Assembly: GCA_963082975.1 (NCBI GenBank)
Contig: OY720347.1
Location: 10,212,225-10,276,224, forward strand
Reading direction: 5' to 3'
DNA: 64,000 nt
From: Labia minor
Lineage: Eukaryota > Arthropoda > Insecta > Dermaptera > Spongiphoridae
A model generated the notes under the pieces. It worked only from the letters and a program-made list of their open reading frames with translations, did no database searches and was not told the DNA's origin. The position numbers and the translations under genes were made by a program. Of this stretch, positions 12,325 to 23,344 are shown one piece after another. How positions within the stretch are numbered: the stretch's first letter is position 1; every line of letters begins with the position of its first letter.

Positions 12325-12511
12325 TTGTATGTATGTATGTAGACAAGATTACGCAAAAACGGTTTGAGCTAGAATCATGAAATTTGGTACTGATTTAATA
12401 AATATTATTTATTAATTTTAATTTATAATTAATTAAATTTAATTTAAATATATAATATATGTTAATTAATCCAATAAAAATTTGCGAGATAGTCGAGTGG
12501 AGACACTCCAG
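12201..12511 (+). repeat. family A element, internally deleted
   Basis: Starts with the ACT..GCGATCACG end, has a long TCTG/CTCT/GTGT/GTAT microsatellite (12286-12340) and the core CGGTTTGAGCTAGAATCATG. It then jumps to the hairpin end GCGAGATAGTCGAGTGGAG and stops at CACTCCAG. Confidence 0.8.
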
Positions 12512-12991
12512 CTTATTTTTCACTACGTTACTAAATTTTGCATTATAGCTATATATAGGTGAAAGTAAATATCTTTGAGTGGGTCAGTAGTCCATAAGAG
12601 GGGGGGTGGGATGGAGGAGGCAACTTAAACAATAAGTTAGAAGGAGATAACAGCAGCAACAGCAGTTTCATTGTGGACCTATCAATTTATTCCTCTTAAA
12701 TTTTAATTGAGTATGAAATCTTATAATCAAAAGAAATTAAAATATACAATACACATATGTTAGTAAGCGTTTATGTAATTATCCAATTATGCAGATGTAC
12801 TTAATCTATGGGTATATAAAAATCTGGAATGTCTCCACTCAACTATCTCGAAAATTTGAATTGTATTAATTAACATATATTATATTTAAATTAAATTTTA
12901 AATTATAAATATAATTTAATTGGATTAATTTATTAATTAATTGAAAAAAAATTACAGTATAGTATTGTTATTCAATTCAATTAATTAATTA

Positions 12992-15655
12992 TCCGAGGAT
13001 GATGAATACAATGAATACCTAGAAAACCTAACTAGATCTTGTGGACGAGGAACTAAAAATCAAATAATAGCAGGTGACTTTAATGCATGGTCTCCAGAAT
13101 GGGGATCTTCTTCCTGGAACAAAAGGGGAGAATATCTCTCGGATAAAATTGCTGAACTAGAACTGGTAATAATAAACGATGGAATAAAACCAACCTTTTC
13201 CACCAGAGGAGGAAGATCATTTATTGACATTACGATGGTCACTGAAGACATGGCCTCGAGGATAACAAACTGGGAGGTGCTAGATGATATAAGCGGTAGC
13301 GATCATAACTATATTGAATTCAATGTTGAAGCACGAGATCCAGTCAATTTCCTCCCCCCCAGAACAAATAAATGGAATCCTGGGAAACTTAACAAGGCTA
13401 AACTTATCTCAACAGTCCTAGAAGATTCACTCACCAAGGATTTGAATAACATCAAAACCTTCACGAAAGCGCTAACAAGAGCTTGTAATAAATCCATGCC
13501 AAAGATAAGGAAAAAGGATAATAGAAAACAAGCCCCCTGGTGGTCAGATGAGATCGCTGAAGCAAGGAAGGCATGCTGCCGTGCTAGAAGAACTATTAAC
13601 AGGTTAAACCGCAGAAATGTCGAGGACACCACCCAGGAATGGATAAACTACAGGGATTCCCGTAAGAAATTAAACACCTTAATCAAAACTTCTAAACGCG
13701 AACACTGGCAAAAAATCATAGAAGAAATAAATGACGACCCCTGGGGACAAGCATACCAGATAGTCATGCGCTACGTTAAAGGAAAATCAAAAAGGGAGAA
13801 CCTGCCCATTGAAACGCTAAAAGACATTGCAGGAAAACTCTTTCCACAGCGCTCGACCAAGATGTGGAAAAAACCTCAGATAAATGAAGTAGAATTGTTT
13901 ACTGAGGAAGAAATATCTGATGCTGGAGCCAAACTAAAAAGTAGACGGGCCCCTGGACCTGACGGCGTCCCTCCAGAGGTACTGAAAACAATCAGCCGAG
14001 AGGAACCCAATATGTTGGCAGGCTTATACAACAATCTCCTGGTAAAAAGTGAATTCCCACAAGAATGGAAAATGGCAAAACTTGTGCTAATACCTAAGCC
14101 TGGAAAACCTAGGGGAGAAGCAAATTCCTATCGTCCTCTATGTATGCTAAGTGTGGGAGGGAAAATGTTGGAGCACCTGATCCTGAAACGTCTCAAGACT
14201 GACCTGGAAAACGGAGAGGATCTAGCGGCAAACCAATTTGGCTTTAGAACTGGAAGATCAACTATCAATGCTATCCAAAAAGTGATAGATATTGCAAATA
14301 AAGCGAATAAAGGAAAAACCAAGCGGAGTAGAAGACTATGTGGACTTATTCTTCTAGACGTAAGGAATGCTTTTAACTCTGCCAACTGGAATATAATAAT
14401 GTCTGAACTAGAGAGGCGGAAGGTGAGATCGGAAATATTTGGTCTGATAGGAGATTATTTAACAAACCGCAGTTTAAACATAGAGGACTCTGAGGGGAAC
14501 ATGTGCAATATGGATGTAACATGTGGAGTGCCTCAGGGATCTGTGTTGGGCCCCACCCTATGGAATGTCCTATACGACGGTCTACTCCGAATGAACACTC
14601 AGGAAGGAGTGAGCCTTATAGCATATGCAGACGATATTGCTGTAGTGGTGGTCGCACAGTCAGAAGAAGAGATTATGAGAAAGGGAAACGAAACCATCCG
14701 CGACATTGACAAATGGATGACTGAAAACGACTTGAATCTTGCTCCATCGAAAACTGAAGCAATAATGCTGACAGGCCGTAAAAGAGTTGGAAACATCTCC
14801 TTTACCACTCGCGATAAGACGGTAGAAACTAAAAAGCAGGTGAAATATCTGGGCATCGTCCTGGATACCAGATTATCTTTCGGTCCACATCTGACCTGTG
14901 TAATGGAAAAAGCAGTAAAGTCGTTTTCTGCGCTGGCCAAAATTATGCCAAGAATAGGAGGCCCAAAAACGAGCAAACGAATGGTACTTTCTGGTGTCAT
15001 GCAATCTATATTACTGTACGGAGTCCCAATCTGGAACGAAATTTTGGCCTACGAAAGGTGGAAAAGAAAGCTAGGGAGCATCCAAAGAAGGATGGCCTTG
15101 AGAATCATCTGCGGATACCGCACTATCTCAGGGGATGCATGCATGGTTCTGTCTGGGTGCATCCCGATAGAGCTTCTTGCACAGGAGAGAGTTGCTCGCT
15201 ACAACAAAGAAAACAACTTTGAAGACAAAAATGCAGAGAGAAGCGGTACAATAAGAAAATGGCAAGAAAACTGGGAGGCCTCAGAAAAGGGATCATGGAC
15301 CAGAAGGCTCATCGGCGAAATAGATCCATGGATAAATAGAAGACACGGAGACCTTGACTTCTACACCACACAGGCGCTCTCAGGACACGGCTGCTTTCGC
15401 ACGTATCTGTACAGGATGAGAATCACCCAGAGCCCTGCGTGTGCATCCTGTATGGAGGATGATTCACCGGCACACACGCTTTTCTCTTGTAAGCGCTGGG
15501 CAACACACCGAGAGGAGCTATTCCGTACAACAGAAACCGTTTTGAACGAAGACTCCTTAATTGCATTAATGCTGAAATCGCAAGAGCTCTGGAACTGTGT
15601 ATGTAGGTACATACGCACGGTCCTGCAAAAGAAGATTGACGAAGATCGAATGTAA
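12992..15655 (+). CDS. R1-clade non-LTR retrotransposon ORF2, 5'-truncated
   Basis: An open frame of 887 codons with no stop or frameshift. It begins inside the apurinic-type endonuclease (AGDFNAWSPEWGS then SGSDHNYIEF) and continues through reverse transcriptase (RRAPGPDGVPPEVLK, GVPQGSVLGP, and catalytic LIAYADDIAV near 14620-14650). It ends with a CX2CX7HX4C zinc motif (CASC...HTLFSC) typical of R1/jockey ORF2 proteins. The first 100-150 residues of the endonuclease and all of ORF1 are missing. The first internal Met is at 13235, but there is no reason to think translation starts there. The intact frame implies a recent insertion; it cannot encode an autonomous element. Confidence 0.92.
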   Translation, partial: SEDDEYNEYLENLTRSCGRGTKNQIIAGDFNAWSPEWGSSSWNKRGEYLSDKIAELELVIINDGIKPTFSTRGGRSFIDITMVTEDMASRITNWEVLDDISGSDHNYIEFNVEARDPVNFLPPRTNKWNPGKLNKAKLISTVLEDSLTKDLNNIKTFTKALTRACNKSMPKIRKKDNRKQAPWWSDEIAEARKACCRARRTINRLNRRNVEDTTQEWINYRDSRKKLNTLIKTSKREHWQKIIEEINDDPWGQAYQIVMRYVKGKSKRENLPIETLKDIAGKLFPQRSTKMWKKPQINEVELFTEEEISDAGAKLKSRRAPGPDGVPPEVLKTISREEPNMLAGLYNNLLVKSEFPQEWKMAKLVLIPKPGKPRGEANSYRPLCMLSVGGKMLEHLILKRLKTDLENGEDLAANQFGFRTGRSTINAIQKVIDIANKANKGKTKRSRRLCGLILLDVRNAFNSANWNIIMSELERRKVRSEIFGLIGDYLTNRSLNIEDSEGNMCNMDVTCGVPQGSVLGPTLWNVLYDGLLRMNTQEGVSLIAYADDIAVVVVAQSEEEIMRKGNETIRDIDKWMTENDLNLAPSKTEAIMLTGRKRVGNISFTTRDKTVETKKQVKYLGIVLDTRLSFGPHLTCVMEKAVKSFSALAKIMPRIGGPKTSKRMVLSGVMQSILLYGVPIWNEILAYERWKRKLGSIQRRMALRIICGYRTISGDACMVLSGCIPIELLAQERVARYNKENNFEDKNAERSGTIRKWQENWEASEKGSWTRRLIGEIDPWINRRHGDLDFYTTQALSGHGCFRTYLYRMRITQSPACASCMEDDSPAHTLFSCKRWATHREELFRTTETVLNEDSLIALMLKSQELWNCVCRYIRTVLQKKIDEDRM

Positions 15656-15820
15656 TGAGATACGAGGAAAGTGATGACCAGATGTATGCTAACGCGGTTC
15701 CTGGTCATCTCTCTTCTCCAGAAAAAAAATGGAATCAGGATCAGGAAGCAGAGGAATGGGGTTTAGTGGGTATGCCCCGGCGAGTCCCACACACAGGCTA
15801 TAAAAGCTTCCCCAACCCTC

Positions 15821-15872
<52 letters not shown>
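12992..15872 (+). mobile_element. R1-clade retrotransposon insertion with poly(A) tail and target duplication
   Basis: The element runs from the 5' truncation point through ORF2, a short 3' UTR and about 48 A residues. It is flanked by AATTAATTAATTA at 12979-12991 and 15873-15885. The second copy of the host repeat at 16381-16475 shows the uninterrupted sequence, which fixes both junctions. The site is an AT-rich repeat rather than rDNA or a telomere. Confidence 0.88.
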
Positions 15873-15879
<7 letters not shown>

Positions 15880-16243
15880 TAATTAATATATTTACCTTCA
15901 TTTTTAAATCAAAATTTAACACATTGACTGCCATTCACTTAAGAGTTACATTGATAGTTAATGCCTTCACATGGAAGTAGATTTTACCCAGATGCCAACA
16001 AACTTGTATTTATTGTAAGAAAAGTATAACTTGAAAATAGTAATAAAAAATAAATATGTGATACCTACATATTATTTAAGCTTTTCATTTAAGAATTTTA
16101 TGATTACGAAATAGCAACACTGATCCTGTCATCAAGCAACTATCAACTAACTTCTGACGAAATTTTAACTAGCTGGGTCTTTTAGTTTTTGTTTGACATC
16201 CATTAATAGCAGACCTCGTGATTTGAGAAGATAATGGAAAAAT

Positions 16244-16639
16244 CTGGAGTGTCTCCACTCGGCTATCTCGCAAATTTGAACTGGATTAATTAATACATAT
16301 ATTATAGATTTAAAAATTAAATTTAATTAATTATAAATTAACCTTAATTGAATTAATTGATTAATTAAAAAAATTTAAATTTACAGTATAGTATTGTTAT
16401 TCAATTAAATTAATTAATTAAGATACTTATATTAAATTTAAATTTTAAACCTTTACCTTCATTTAAAGTCAAAATTTAAAAAAATAATTCCGGTACTTTC
16501 AGCGATTCAAATAAGCTGAAATTCTATATATAGCAGTTTTATACAATTTTTAATCATGCGAAAAACTATAAAACATATATCTTTATTTTTACTGTCACTT
16601 TAAAGGAAAAAAAAAAAATCAAAACGTTGTAGGTAATGA
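16244..16639 (-). repeat. family A element (long subfamily), truncated
   Basis: Has the hairpin end, the TACAGTATAGTATTG long-subfamily segment and the core to AACGTTGTAGGTAATGA, where similarity ends. It preserves the empty target site of the R1-clade insertion in the neighbouring copy. Confidence 0.8.
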
Positions 16640-17330
16640 ATTATACCAATCTTTCTTAATAAATGCTTTTTTAAAGTGAAAAAATGATCAGAATACTTGC
16701 AAGCACCTAATATAATCATAATCTGTGAATGTGTGTTGATGTGTGTGTGTCTTTAATAAATTTAAAATTAATCTGGCTATTTAATAGGAATGAAATGACT
16801 GGATAGTCATCTAAAAAAAAAACTTAAATATATTAAATAAGAAGAATTGATATTAATATTATTTTCAGTTGAATAGAATTTTATGTGCATCGCATATCAG
16901 TCTAATCCCTATTTAACGGTTTATAATCGGTCTTCTCAATGGTCGATTCGTAATAAAATTTGAAACATTAAATATGAAAATTATTTATGATTCCATATTG
17001 AAGCTTAAAAATGGAGAAGATCTTTTTACCTCTCCTTTTATTGGAATACAAGAGGATCTTAGATAATAAATGATTCATTTGTTTATAAAATAAGCCCAAT
17101 GGATGCTAAGAAAAAAAGAGATAAAAGGGACAAAAATACTAACAGGTACTATCAAAAATAAATAAATAAAACAAAAAAAAAAAAGAGAGAAAATTTATAT
17201 ATTTTTTAATAAGATTAAAATAAGAAAATTGTTTGTGACAAATTATCTTAAACTTTTTAATACTTAAAATTAAATAAAAATTATAAATTTACAAAAATAA
17301 AATCTTCTCTGTCTGAATATTTTATATGAG
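16640..17330. other. AT-rich, no gene
   Basis: No ORF, RNA gene or known repeat recognised apart from short homopolymers and a (GT) run near 16735. Confidence 0.4.
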
Positions 17331-17341
17331 ACAAATAAATA

Positions 17342-17850
17342 TTATATATGGTATATATATATATAACCAGCTGGTCCGAGCGCCTTCGGCGCTCTTCACA
17401 GCTGGACGGGGGCTCCGCCCCCTGTACCCCCGAGTGGTACATCGTATTTGGTTAAAAGTAGTATTCTTCTATTTATATAGCTCAAAGATAGTCGAAAGTT
17501 CTTGGCCACATTTCTCCAAATGTCCCTATCCTGAGCCCTTGTCCTATCTCTCTTACGTCCTTCCTATGCGTCCATGGTCTTGATTCCCTTTGATAATAAT
17601 TTTGATGAGATAAGCCTCTTTACTGCATGATAACAGGCGTTTCCCGATTGATACCTCGATTTAAATTGTATATTAAGATTTTGTATGTTAATACTGTTCC
17701 TCTTTGTCTCACTAAATATTTTTTCTTATCACTATTAATTTCAAACCTCCATTAATTTTTCCTCGCTATCTGTAATTGCAATTGCCGAATCTCTTATAAT
17801 ATTTAAGACGTCTGCTTAGCCTAACTTGAGTGATTTTTTCCCAATTTGTG
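17342..17850 (-). pseudogene. RTE-clade LINE 3' remnant with hairpin-rich 3' end
   Basis: On the minus strand, fragments of an RTE-type polymerase C-terminus are readable (GLKLIVIRK.., then RDRTRAQDRDIWRNVAKNFR). They are followed by a 3' part with two GC-rich hairpins, GAGCGCCTTCGGCGCTC and GGGGGCTCCGCCCCC. The same 3' end recurs at 54090-54175. Frameshifts and stops are present. Confidence 0.65.
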
Positions 17851-18284
17851 TAATCACATACTCACAACATGCAACATATAATTGGTCAAAGAATATGTAT
17901 ATAATATTTATAATTTTTATGTTTTATTTATATTTATAATTTAATTTTGTTTTTGTTTTCTTTTAATCAATAAATCTAATATTAAAAATGCCTAGAGGAT
18001 GTCTAAAAAATCATATTTTAATTTTAATTTTGATCTCATAATTGGATTTCCTTTTTCATGTAAGTATATAATTAAGAGTGGAATTACAATATAATCAATA
18101 GCTAATATATAATATTAAAAATATATTTACGGATTCGTTCTATAATAAATTGATGATGTCATTTAATTCTCCTACTATGTATCGAATCGAATATAAAGAT
18201 AAATCTTCTTTTAAACGTTGTGTGAAACAATTTCAAATAATTTAAATGTAAAACTATTAATGAAATTAAAAAATCAAATATATG

Positions 18285-18560
18285 AATATAATATAAATAT
18301 TTTTAATTTTATTTTAAGAATAGATATATATATCTCACAGGCGGTGGTTGTGACGTCATCAATATATTATAAATTTAAATTAAGAAGAACTAATAAAGTT
18401 TCGTGAGATGTGATCAATAAAACTCAATTTTTCTTTATAAATACTATCTCTGTTGTGAATTTCAAAAAAATCGTTAGAGCGGTTTTTGAGAACAATGAAA
18501 CAGAGAAACAATTTTTACTCGTATAAGAAGATAAGATATATATATATATATATATATATT
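18285..18560 (-). repeat. repeat related to families C and D
   Basis: Shares the core string AATTTTTAATTTTATTTTAA and a GTGACGTCAT segment with family D, and ATTTCTTTATAAATA with family C, ending in a (TA)n run. Partial and diverged. Confidence 0.4.
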
Positions 18561-18770
18561 ATATTTATTTATATTAATATATTATTTATATTAATGTATT
18601 GGAAAAATCATATTTGTTAGTTTTTTCTTAATTTAAAATAGTAAATTAAAATGACGTCAGCAACTACGTCTGACAGCGCTGGTTTAAATTGAATCAACAA
18701 ACAGTGGAGAGATTTACATGAATATCCATCCTAATTAAGGGTTTTATACTAAATCTTATCTTATCTTATC

Positions 18771-19902
18771 TTATTATACTAGCAAAAATTGTATATATAT
18801 ATATTTGTAATTTTTGAAATATTAAACCGGTTGAAGGATTTTTTGAAATTCACACCATAGCTAATTTTTATAAAGGAAGGTCAATCTATATTGGTTACAG
18901 CCTCAGGAAAAATCATCTTTGTTAGTTTATTCTTAATTTAAAATAGGAATTTTAATAATAATTAGCTGGAGTGTCTCCACTCGACTATCTCGCAATTTGA
19001 ATTGGAATAAATAACATAATATATTATATTTAAAATAAATTTAATTAATTATAAATTATAAAATAAAATGAATAGATAATATTTATTAAACCAGGGCATG
19101 TTTGGCTCTTTGTTGATGGCACTACGTCACGTGCTGGAGCGTTGTTTGCAATCGCGTTAAAAAATTAATTCTGGTACTTTCAGCTATTCAATCAAGCTGA
19201 AATTCTATATATAGCAGTTTTATACAATTTTTAATCATGCGAAAAACTATAAAACATATATCTTTATTTTTACTGTCACTTTAAAGGAAAAAAAATCAAA
19301 ACGTTGTAGGTAATGACCCTCTTCCGGTTGAGCTACATTTCTCAAAAGTTGATAGAAAACTACGAATTTTGAATAATGCTCATGTACCAAATTTCATTAT
19401 TCTAGCTCAAACCGTTTTTGAGTAATCTTGTCTACATACATACACACACATATATATACACACACACAGACATTTTTCTCAACCTTGGTGAAAATGATTT
19501 AGGAACATTCAAAACGTATAAAAACATCAAAATCTCAACATCGAAAATTTTCGTGATCGCAATACTATCTCTGGCGAGATAGTAAAAAAGGCGAAGAGCG
19601 CTTCCTTAAATACAAAATATTATAAATAAAATAAAATTAAAAATATTTATTTTAATAATATTTTGCAATCAAATTACGAAATATATATTATGTTATATCC
19701 ACAGGCCATACTTTTCTATCTTTCAGTGCATTAATACGTACTTTTAAGGCTGTATGTTTTATGACTATTTTTTTCATTTATGCTCTTTTAAATTTCATAT
19801 AATTTGTCGTTTATTTATTTTAAATATTAATCTTAATTTTAAATATTCATAGTTCATAAGGAATAATCTTTTTAAAGTACCGAGCGGTGAACCAGGTACT
19901 TT
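18771..19902 (+). repeat. family C element interrupted by a family A copy
   Basis: Begins TATTATACTAGCAAAAATTG followed by a (TA)n tract and ends near GTACCGAGCGGTGAACCAGG, the diverged terminal hairpin. The family A element at 18966-19584 sits between AATTTTAATAATAATTAG and GGCGAAGAGCGCTTCC; copy 2 at 42178 lacks it. Confidence 0.7.
18966..19584 (-). repeat. family A element, near full length
   Basis: 619 bp from CTGGAGTGTCTCCACTCGAC to CTCTGGCGAGATAGT. This is the best reference copy: subterminal repeats ACTATCTCGC and GCGAGATAGT, an end hairpin with GAGTG/CACTC stem, a second small hairpin CTATCTCtggcGAGATAG at the other end, and a (CATA)/(CACA) microsatellite at 19430-19465. Confidence 0.85.
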
Positions 19903-19989
19903 ATATTAAAATTTTTAAATGAATAGATATACTATTTTTAAACGAATGATAGATACAACCATAGATATAATAATGAAAATTATGCTATA

Positions 19990-20240
19990 AAGTAGAATAA
20001 ATTGAAAAGTGTAAGGACTAATCGAGCCAAACGTTGGGCTGCCACTTTGTAAGGAGGACCGTTTCAAGTTGGGGTCACTTTGTAGACGATCCTCTTACGT
20101 TGTGTGCCAATTTATAAGGGGATCTAAGTATGGGGCACTTGTAATGATCCACGATGACCGTGAATTGTTAATTATGTTAAGTTAATGATGGGCGCCAACT
20201 TTGGATATCCCAAAGTATAAAAGAGTGTTGAAAAATTAAG
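19990..20240. repeat. degenerate series of GTTGGGG(C)NCACTTTGTAA motifs
   Basis: Five diverged copies of a motif like GTTGGGCTGCCACTTTGTAA followed by GATCCTCTTACG appear within 250 bp, ending in GGGCGCCAACTTTGG and a TATAAAAG box. Such strings occur near ends of insect LTR elements, but I find no LTR pair or gag/pol here. Confidence 0.35.
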
Positions 20241-20383
20241 GGAAAAGGGAAAACACAATAATAATGTTCACATTAATTTACTTTAATTAAATAGATAAAA
20301 ATTAACAAATTAAATATACAAATTTTAAATAGAAAAATAAGAAAATGTAATTCACTATTATTACTGGAATTAGCAGAAATAAT

Positions 20384-20680
20384 TATCACATGGTGTGATG
20401 ATAAGGATTATACACAAATAATTATATCACGGGACGTGATAAGTATAGGTTATATCAGGATGATATCACTTGTTCGACTGTATCACAGGGTGTGATGATA
20501 ATGATTATATACAAAATAATTATATCACGGGACGTGATAAATACCAGGTTATATCGGGATGATATCACTAGTTAAACTGTATCACAGGGTGTGATGATAA
20601 AAATGATTATATACAAAATAATTATATCACGGGACGTGATAAATACAGGTCATATCAGGATGATATCACTAGTTCCACTG
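20384..20680. repeat. three tandem units of about 99 bp rich in TATCAC/GTGATA dyads
   Basis: Units at 20384-20480, 20481-20579 and 20580-20680 (97, 99, 101 bp). Each holds TATCACAGGGTGTGATG, the near-perfect dyad TATCACGGGACGTGATA and GATGATATCACTAGT. Units differ by a few substitutions and short indels. Confidence 0.9.
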
Positions 20681-21664
20681 TCCATTCTCAACTGCTTAAA
20701 AAATATTAAAACTTGGAGGGATGGATCCTCCCCTTATGTCGAAATATATCTCTATATATATATTACATTTTAAGAATAATGCGACCAAATAACTTTGTTA
20801 ATAAAATAGGGGAATAGAAAAACAAAATAAACTAAAAAATAGATAAACAAAATAAAATGTATAATAAAAAAAAATAACTAAGAATATAAATACTTTGTCC
20901 GTTACAAAAGTTAAAAATTTGGTGTTCTCATTAGTTAAATATTTTATTTTTTTATTTCAATTTTCCAATTTTTAAGAATCGATAGGTATATTATTTTCTA
21001 AAATTATGAATGAGAGTAGACACACACACACACACACATACAGATACAAATAGGCCAACAGGATTGGAATGTAATCGGGGTCACCTTGATACACTCCCAA
21101 AGTTCTGAGCCCCATTCATTCAATCCAATCATAAGCGCCTTTTTAGTTCCCTACCGATATAAGAGACAAAATTATATTTATATGTATATAATATTTATAT
21201 AAAATCCTGAATCTTTTAATTAAGAATGACAAAAAAAACTCTGTTACATAAATTTTTACTAATATACTTTCTATTAAATAATAATAATAATAATAATAAA
21301 CTATTAATTTTAAATTATTACTTCTAATTCAAAAGATTACATTTTCAATAAATTAATTAAAAGAGAGATATTTTTATTTTAAATTCATTTTTTTATTATT
21401 TATCTTTTATTTTATTATAAACTTACATATTATGATGTAATCAATATATATAAGGTATGTGTGAAATGTATGTAACATTATGAAGTTAGCTAAAAATTTT
21501 TAATTCTACAATTACAATTTCTATAGAATTTATTAAAATAAAAGAAAATTTGAAATACAAATTGAAATATTCTAATTTTTGATATTAATATTATTTTTTA
21601 TCATAATAGGGAATTTATTAAACATAATAAACTTAATAAAAAAAATACAATTAATAATTTTGAA
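20681..21664. other. AT-rich, no gene
   Basis: A slightly GC-richer stretch lies at 21055-21150 next to a (CA) run. It has no ORF and no recognised repeat. Confidence 0.35.
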
Positions 21665-21850
21665 ATTCTCTATTTTTTTCTGATTCGTTCGTTCGGAAAT
21701 TTGTCCATAATTGATTATTGGCTTGATTGTCTCCAGTATTGCATCTCAATTGCATTAATTCTTTGTTGTAAATAAGTACTAAGCCTAAGTACTTGTATTC
21801 TGTCAAAAAAAAATTTTATAGTACCCTTGCTATTGGTAATATCACGTCCA
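21665..21850 (-). pseudogene. non-LTR reverse transcriptase remnant
   Basis: Read on the minus strand it gives TKYMIVGKNGRDI, then EYKYLGLV-like pieces in a shifted frame, the connection region after the RT domain of RTE/CR1-type elements. Short and frameshifted. Confidence 0.5.
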
Positions 21851-21976
21851 TTCTTTCCTACAATCATGTATTTAGTTATTTAAATGTTCACCTCTAATAA
21901 TATTAAGAAATATTATATTTTCTTAATTTCTCATTTTATATTAGTAATATTAGTAATTAGATATTAATGATTATGA

Positions 21977-22500
21977 AATTGTTTACAAAATTTGAAGCTT
22001 CAGGGATTTGGATGAAACTTTGCCAGTGGATTCCTTATTTAATTCCATAGAAACTTTCCTTATACAATATTTCTCGGTCTCTTCTAGTTTACGAGATAAA
22101 AATTATTAAAGTTTGACAGATAAACTAGTTATGAATGAGCAGCCATATTAAATAATGTTTTAATGACTAATTCATTAATTATTCACTTATTCCCTAGTTT
22201 TGTGGGTTTTTTTCAGTTTGGTTTAGTTATAGATAGATTTAATTAATTAATTTTTTAATTTTCATATATTCAAACCGAACTGAATCCCCAGATAATTAGT
22301 CTGCTGGCAAAATAAATAAAACATGGTACCTAAATAGAATGTGAATGCATTTATATGCAAAATTTAATAAGATTTATCTCGTAAACTAAAAGAGACAGCA
22401 AAATATTGCATAAGGAAAGTTTTTTTGGAATTAATAAAGGAATCCTTTGGTGGAGTTTCATTCAAATCCCTGAAGATTCCCGTTTTGTAAACAATTACCA
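21977..22500. mobile_element. family G long-inverted-repeat MITE, copy 2
   Basis: Ends AATTGTTTACAAAATTTGAA and its inverted partner TTTTGTAAACAATTACC. Arms of 130-140 bp include TCTAGTTTACGAGATAAA and its complement. A complete copy. Confidence 0.8.
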
Positions 22501-23344
22501 ATGTGATTTAGAAAAGAAATTAATATATTAAATTTTCTTTCAAATAATTTCAATTAATAGATAGTATTTTTAATAGTAAATTATCAAAAAGTAATAAAAA
22601 AGGAAAGATTAAATAAAATCATATATTAAATAGAATCATTTTATATATATAATATATATATTATATTTAAACATAAAAAAATATTATTACAAAGATGAAT
22701 TTTCACATTATAAATATAATCTTATATAAAAACATATATAGAGGAACAAAAAAATAATAAATAATAATAATTCTATAATTGAAAAAAATAAATTTGTTAA
22801 ATAAAATAAATATTTAAAAATCTTTAAAAATCTTATTGAAATTCCAACAGGTGGATAGAATTAGAGGACATCAAATGTGATATCTACCCTTGGCACACAA
22901 CAGAAACCTACATTACACCACTGATGTTATTTTTGATATCAAAAGAACTACCCTTTGCTTTAATGATTGACTAACGGAATTCAATGTATGTATTACATAT
23001 ATCTCCTTTATTTTATATACTTTTATAGTTTTTCTAACATATTAAGGATAGTGATTATATTTTTACTATCTCGCCAGATATAGTATTGCGATCACGAAAA
23101 TTTTGATGTTTTTATACGTTTTGAAGGTCCCTGAGTCATTTTCACTAAGGTTGAGAAAACTGTCTATCTGTCTGTCTATCTCTGTGTGTGTGTATGTAGA
23201 AAAGATTTCGCAAAAATGGTTTGAGCTAGAATAATGAAATTTGGTATTAGTTAAAATTCGTAGTTTCTATCAACTTTTGAGAAATGTAGCTCATTCGGAA
23301 GAGGACCATTACTTACCACGTTTTCATTTTTTTTTCCTCTAAAA

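Larger units (their letters stand above)
12824..15930 (-). repeat. family A element (long subfamily) split by the R1-clade insertion
   Basis: The left part 12824-12991 starts at the hairpin end (CTGGAATGTCTCCACTC) and contains the long-subfamily segment TACAGTATAGTATTG. The right part resumes after the retrotransposon with TTTACCTTCATTT, as in the copy at 16244-16639. Sequence beyond about 15915 no longer matches family A. Confidence 0.75.

Noticed and set aside
12201-12511. Classical TIR MITE interpretation of family A
   Set aside because: The 10 bp inverted repeats are subterminal, a hairpin lies outside one of them, and no consistent target duplication is seen; a Helentron-type layout fits better.
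13309-15708. Several 60-130 codon readings overlapping the retrotransposon in other frames
   Set aside because: Shadows of the single long ORF2 frame; no independent motifs.
20384-20680. Regularly spaced repeats resembling a CRISPR array
   Set aside because: Whole 99 bp units are repeated, not short repeats with different spacers, and the DNA is insect nuclear.
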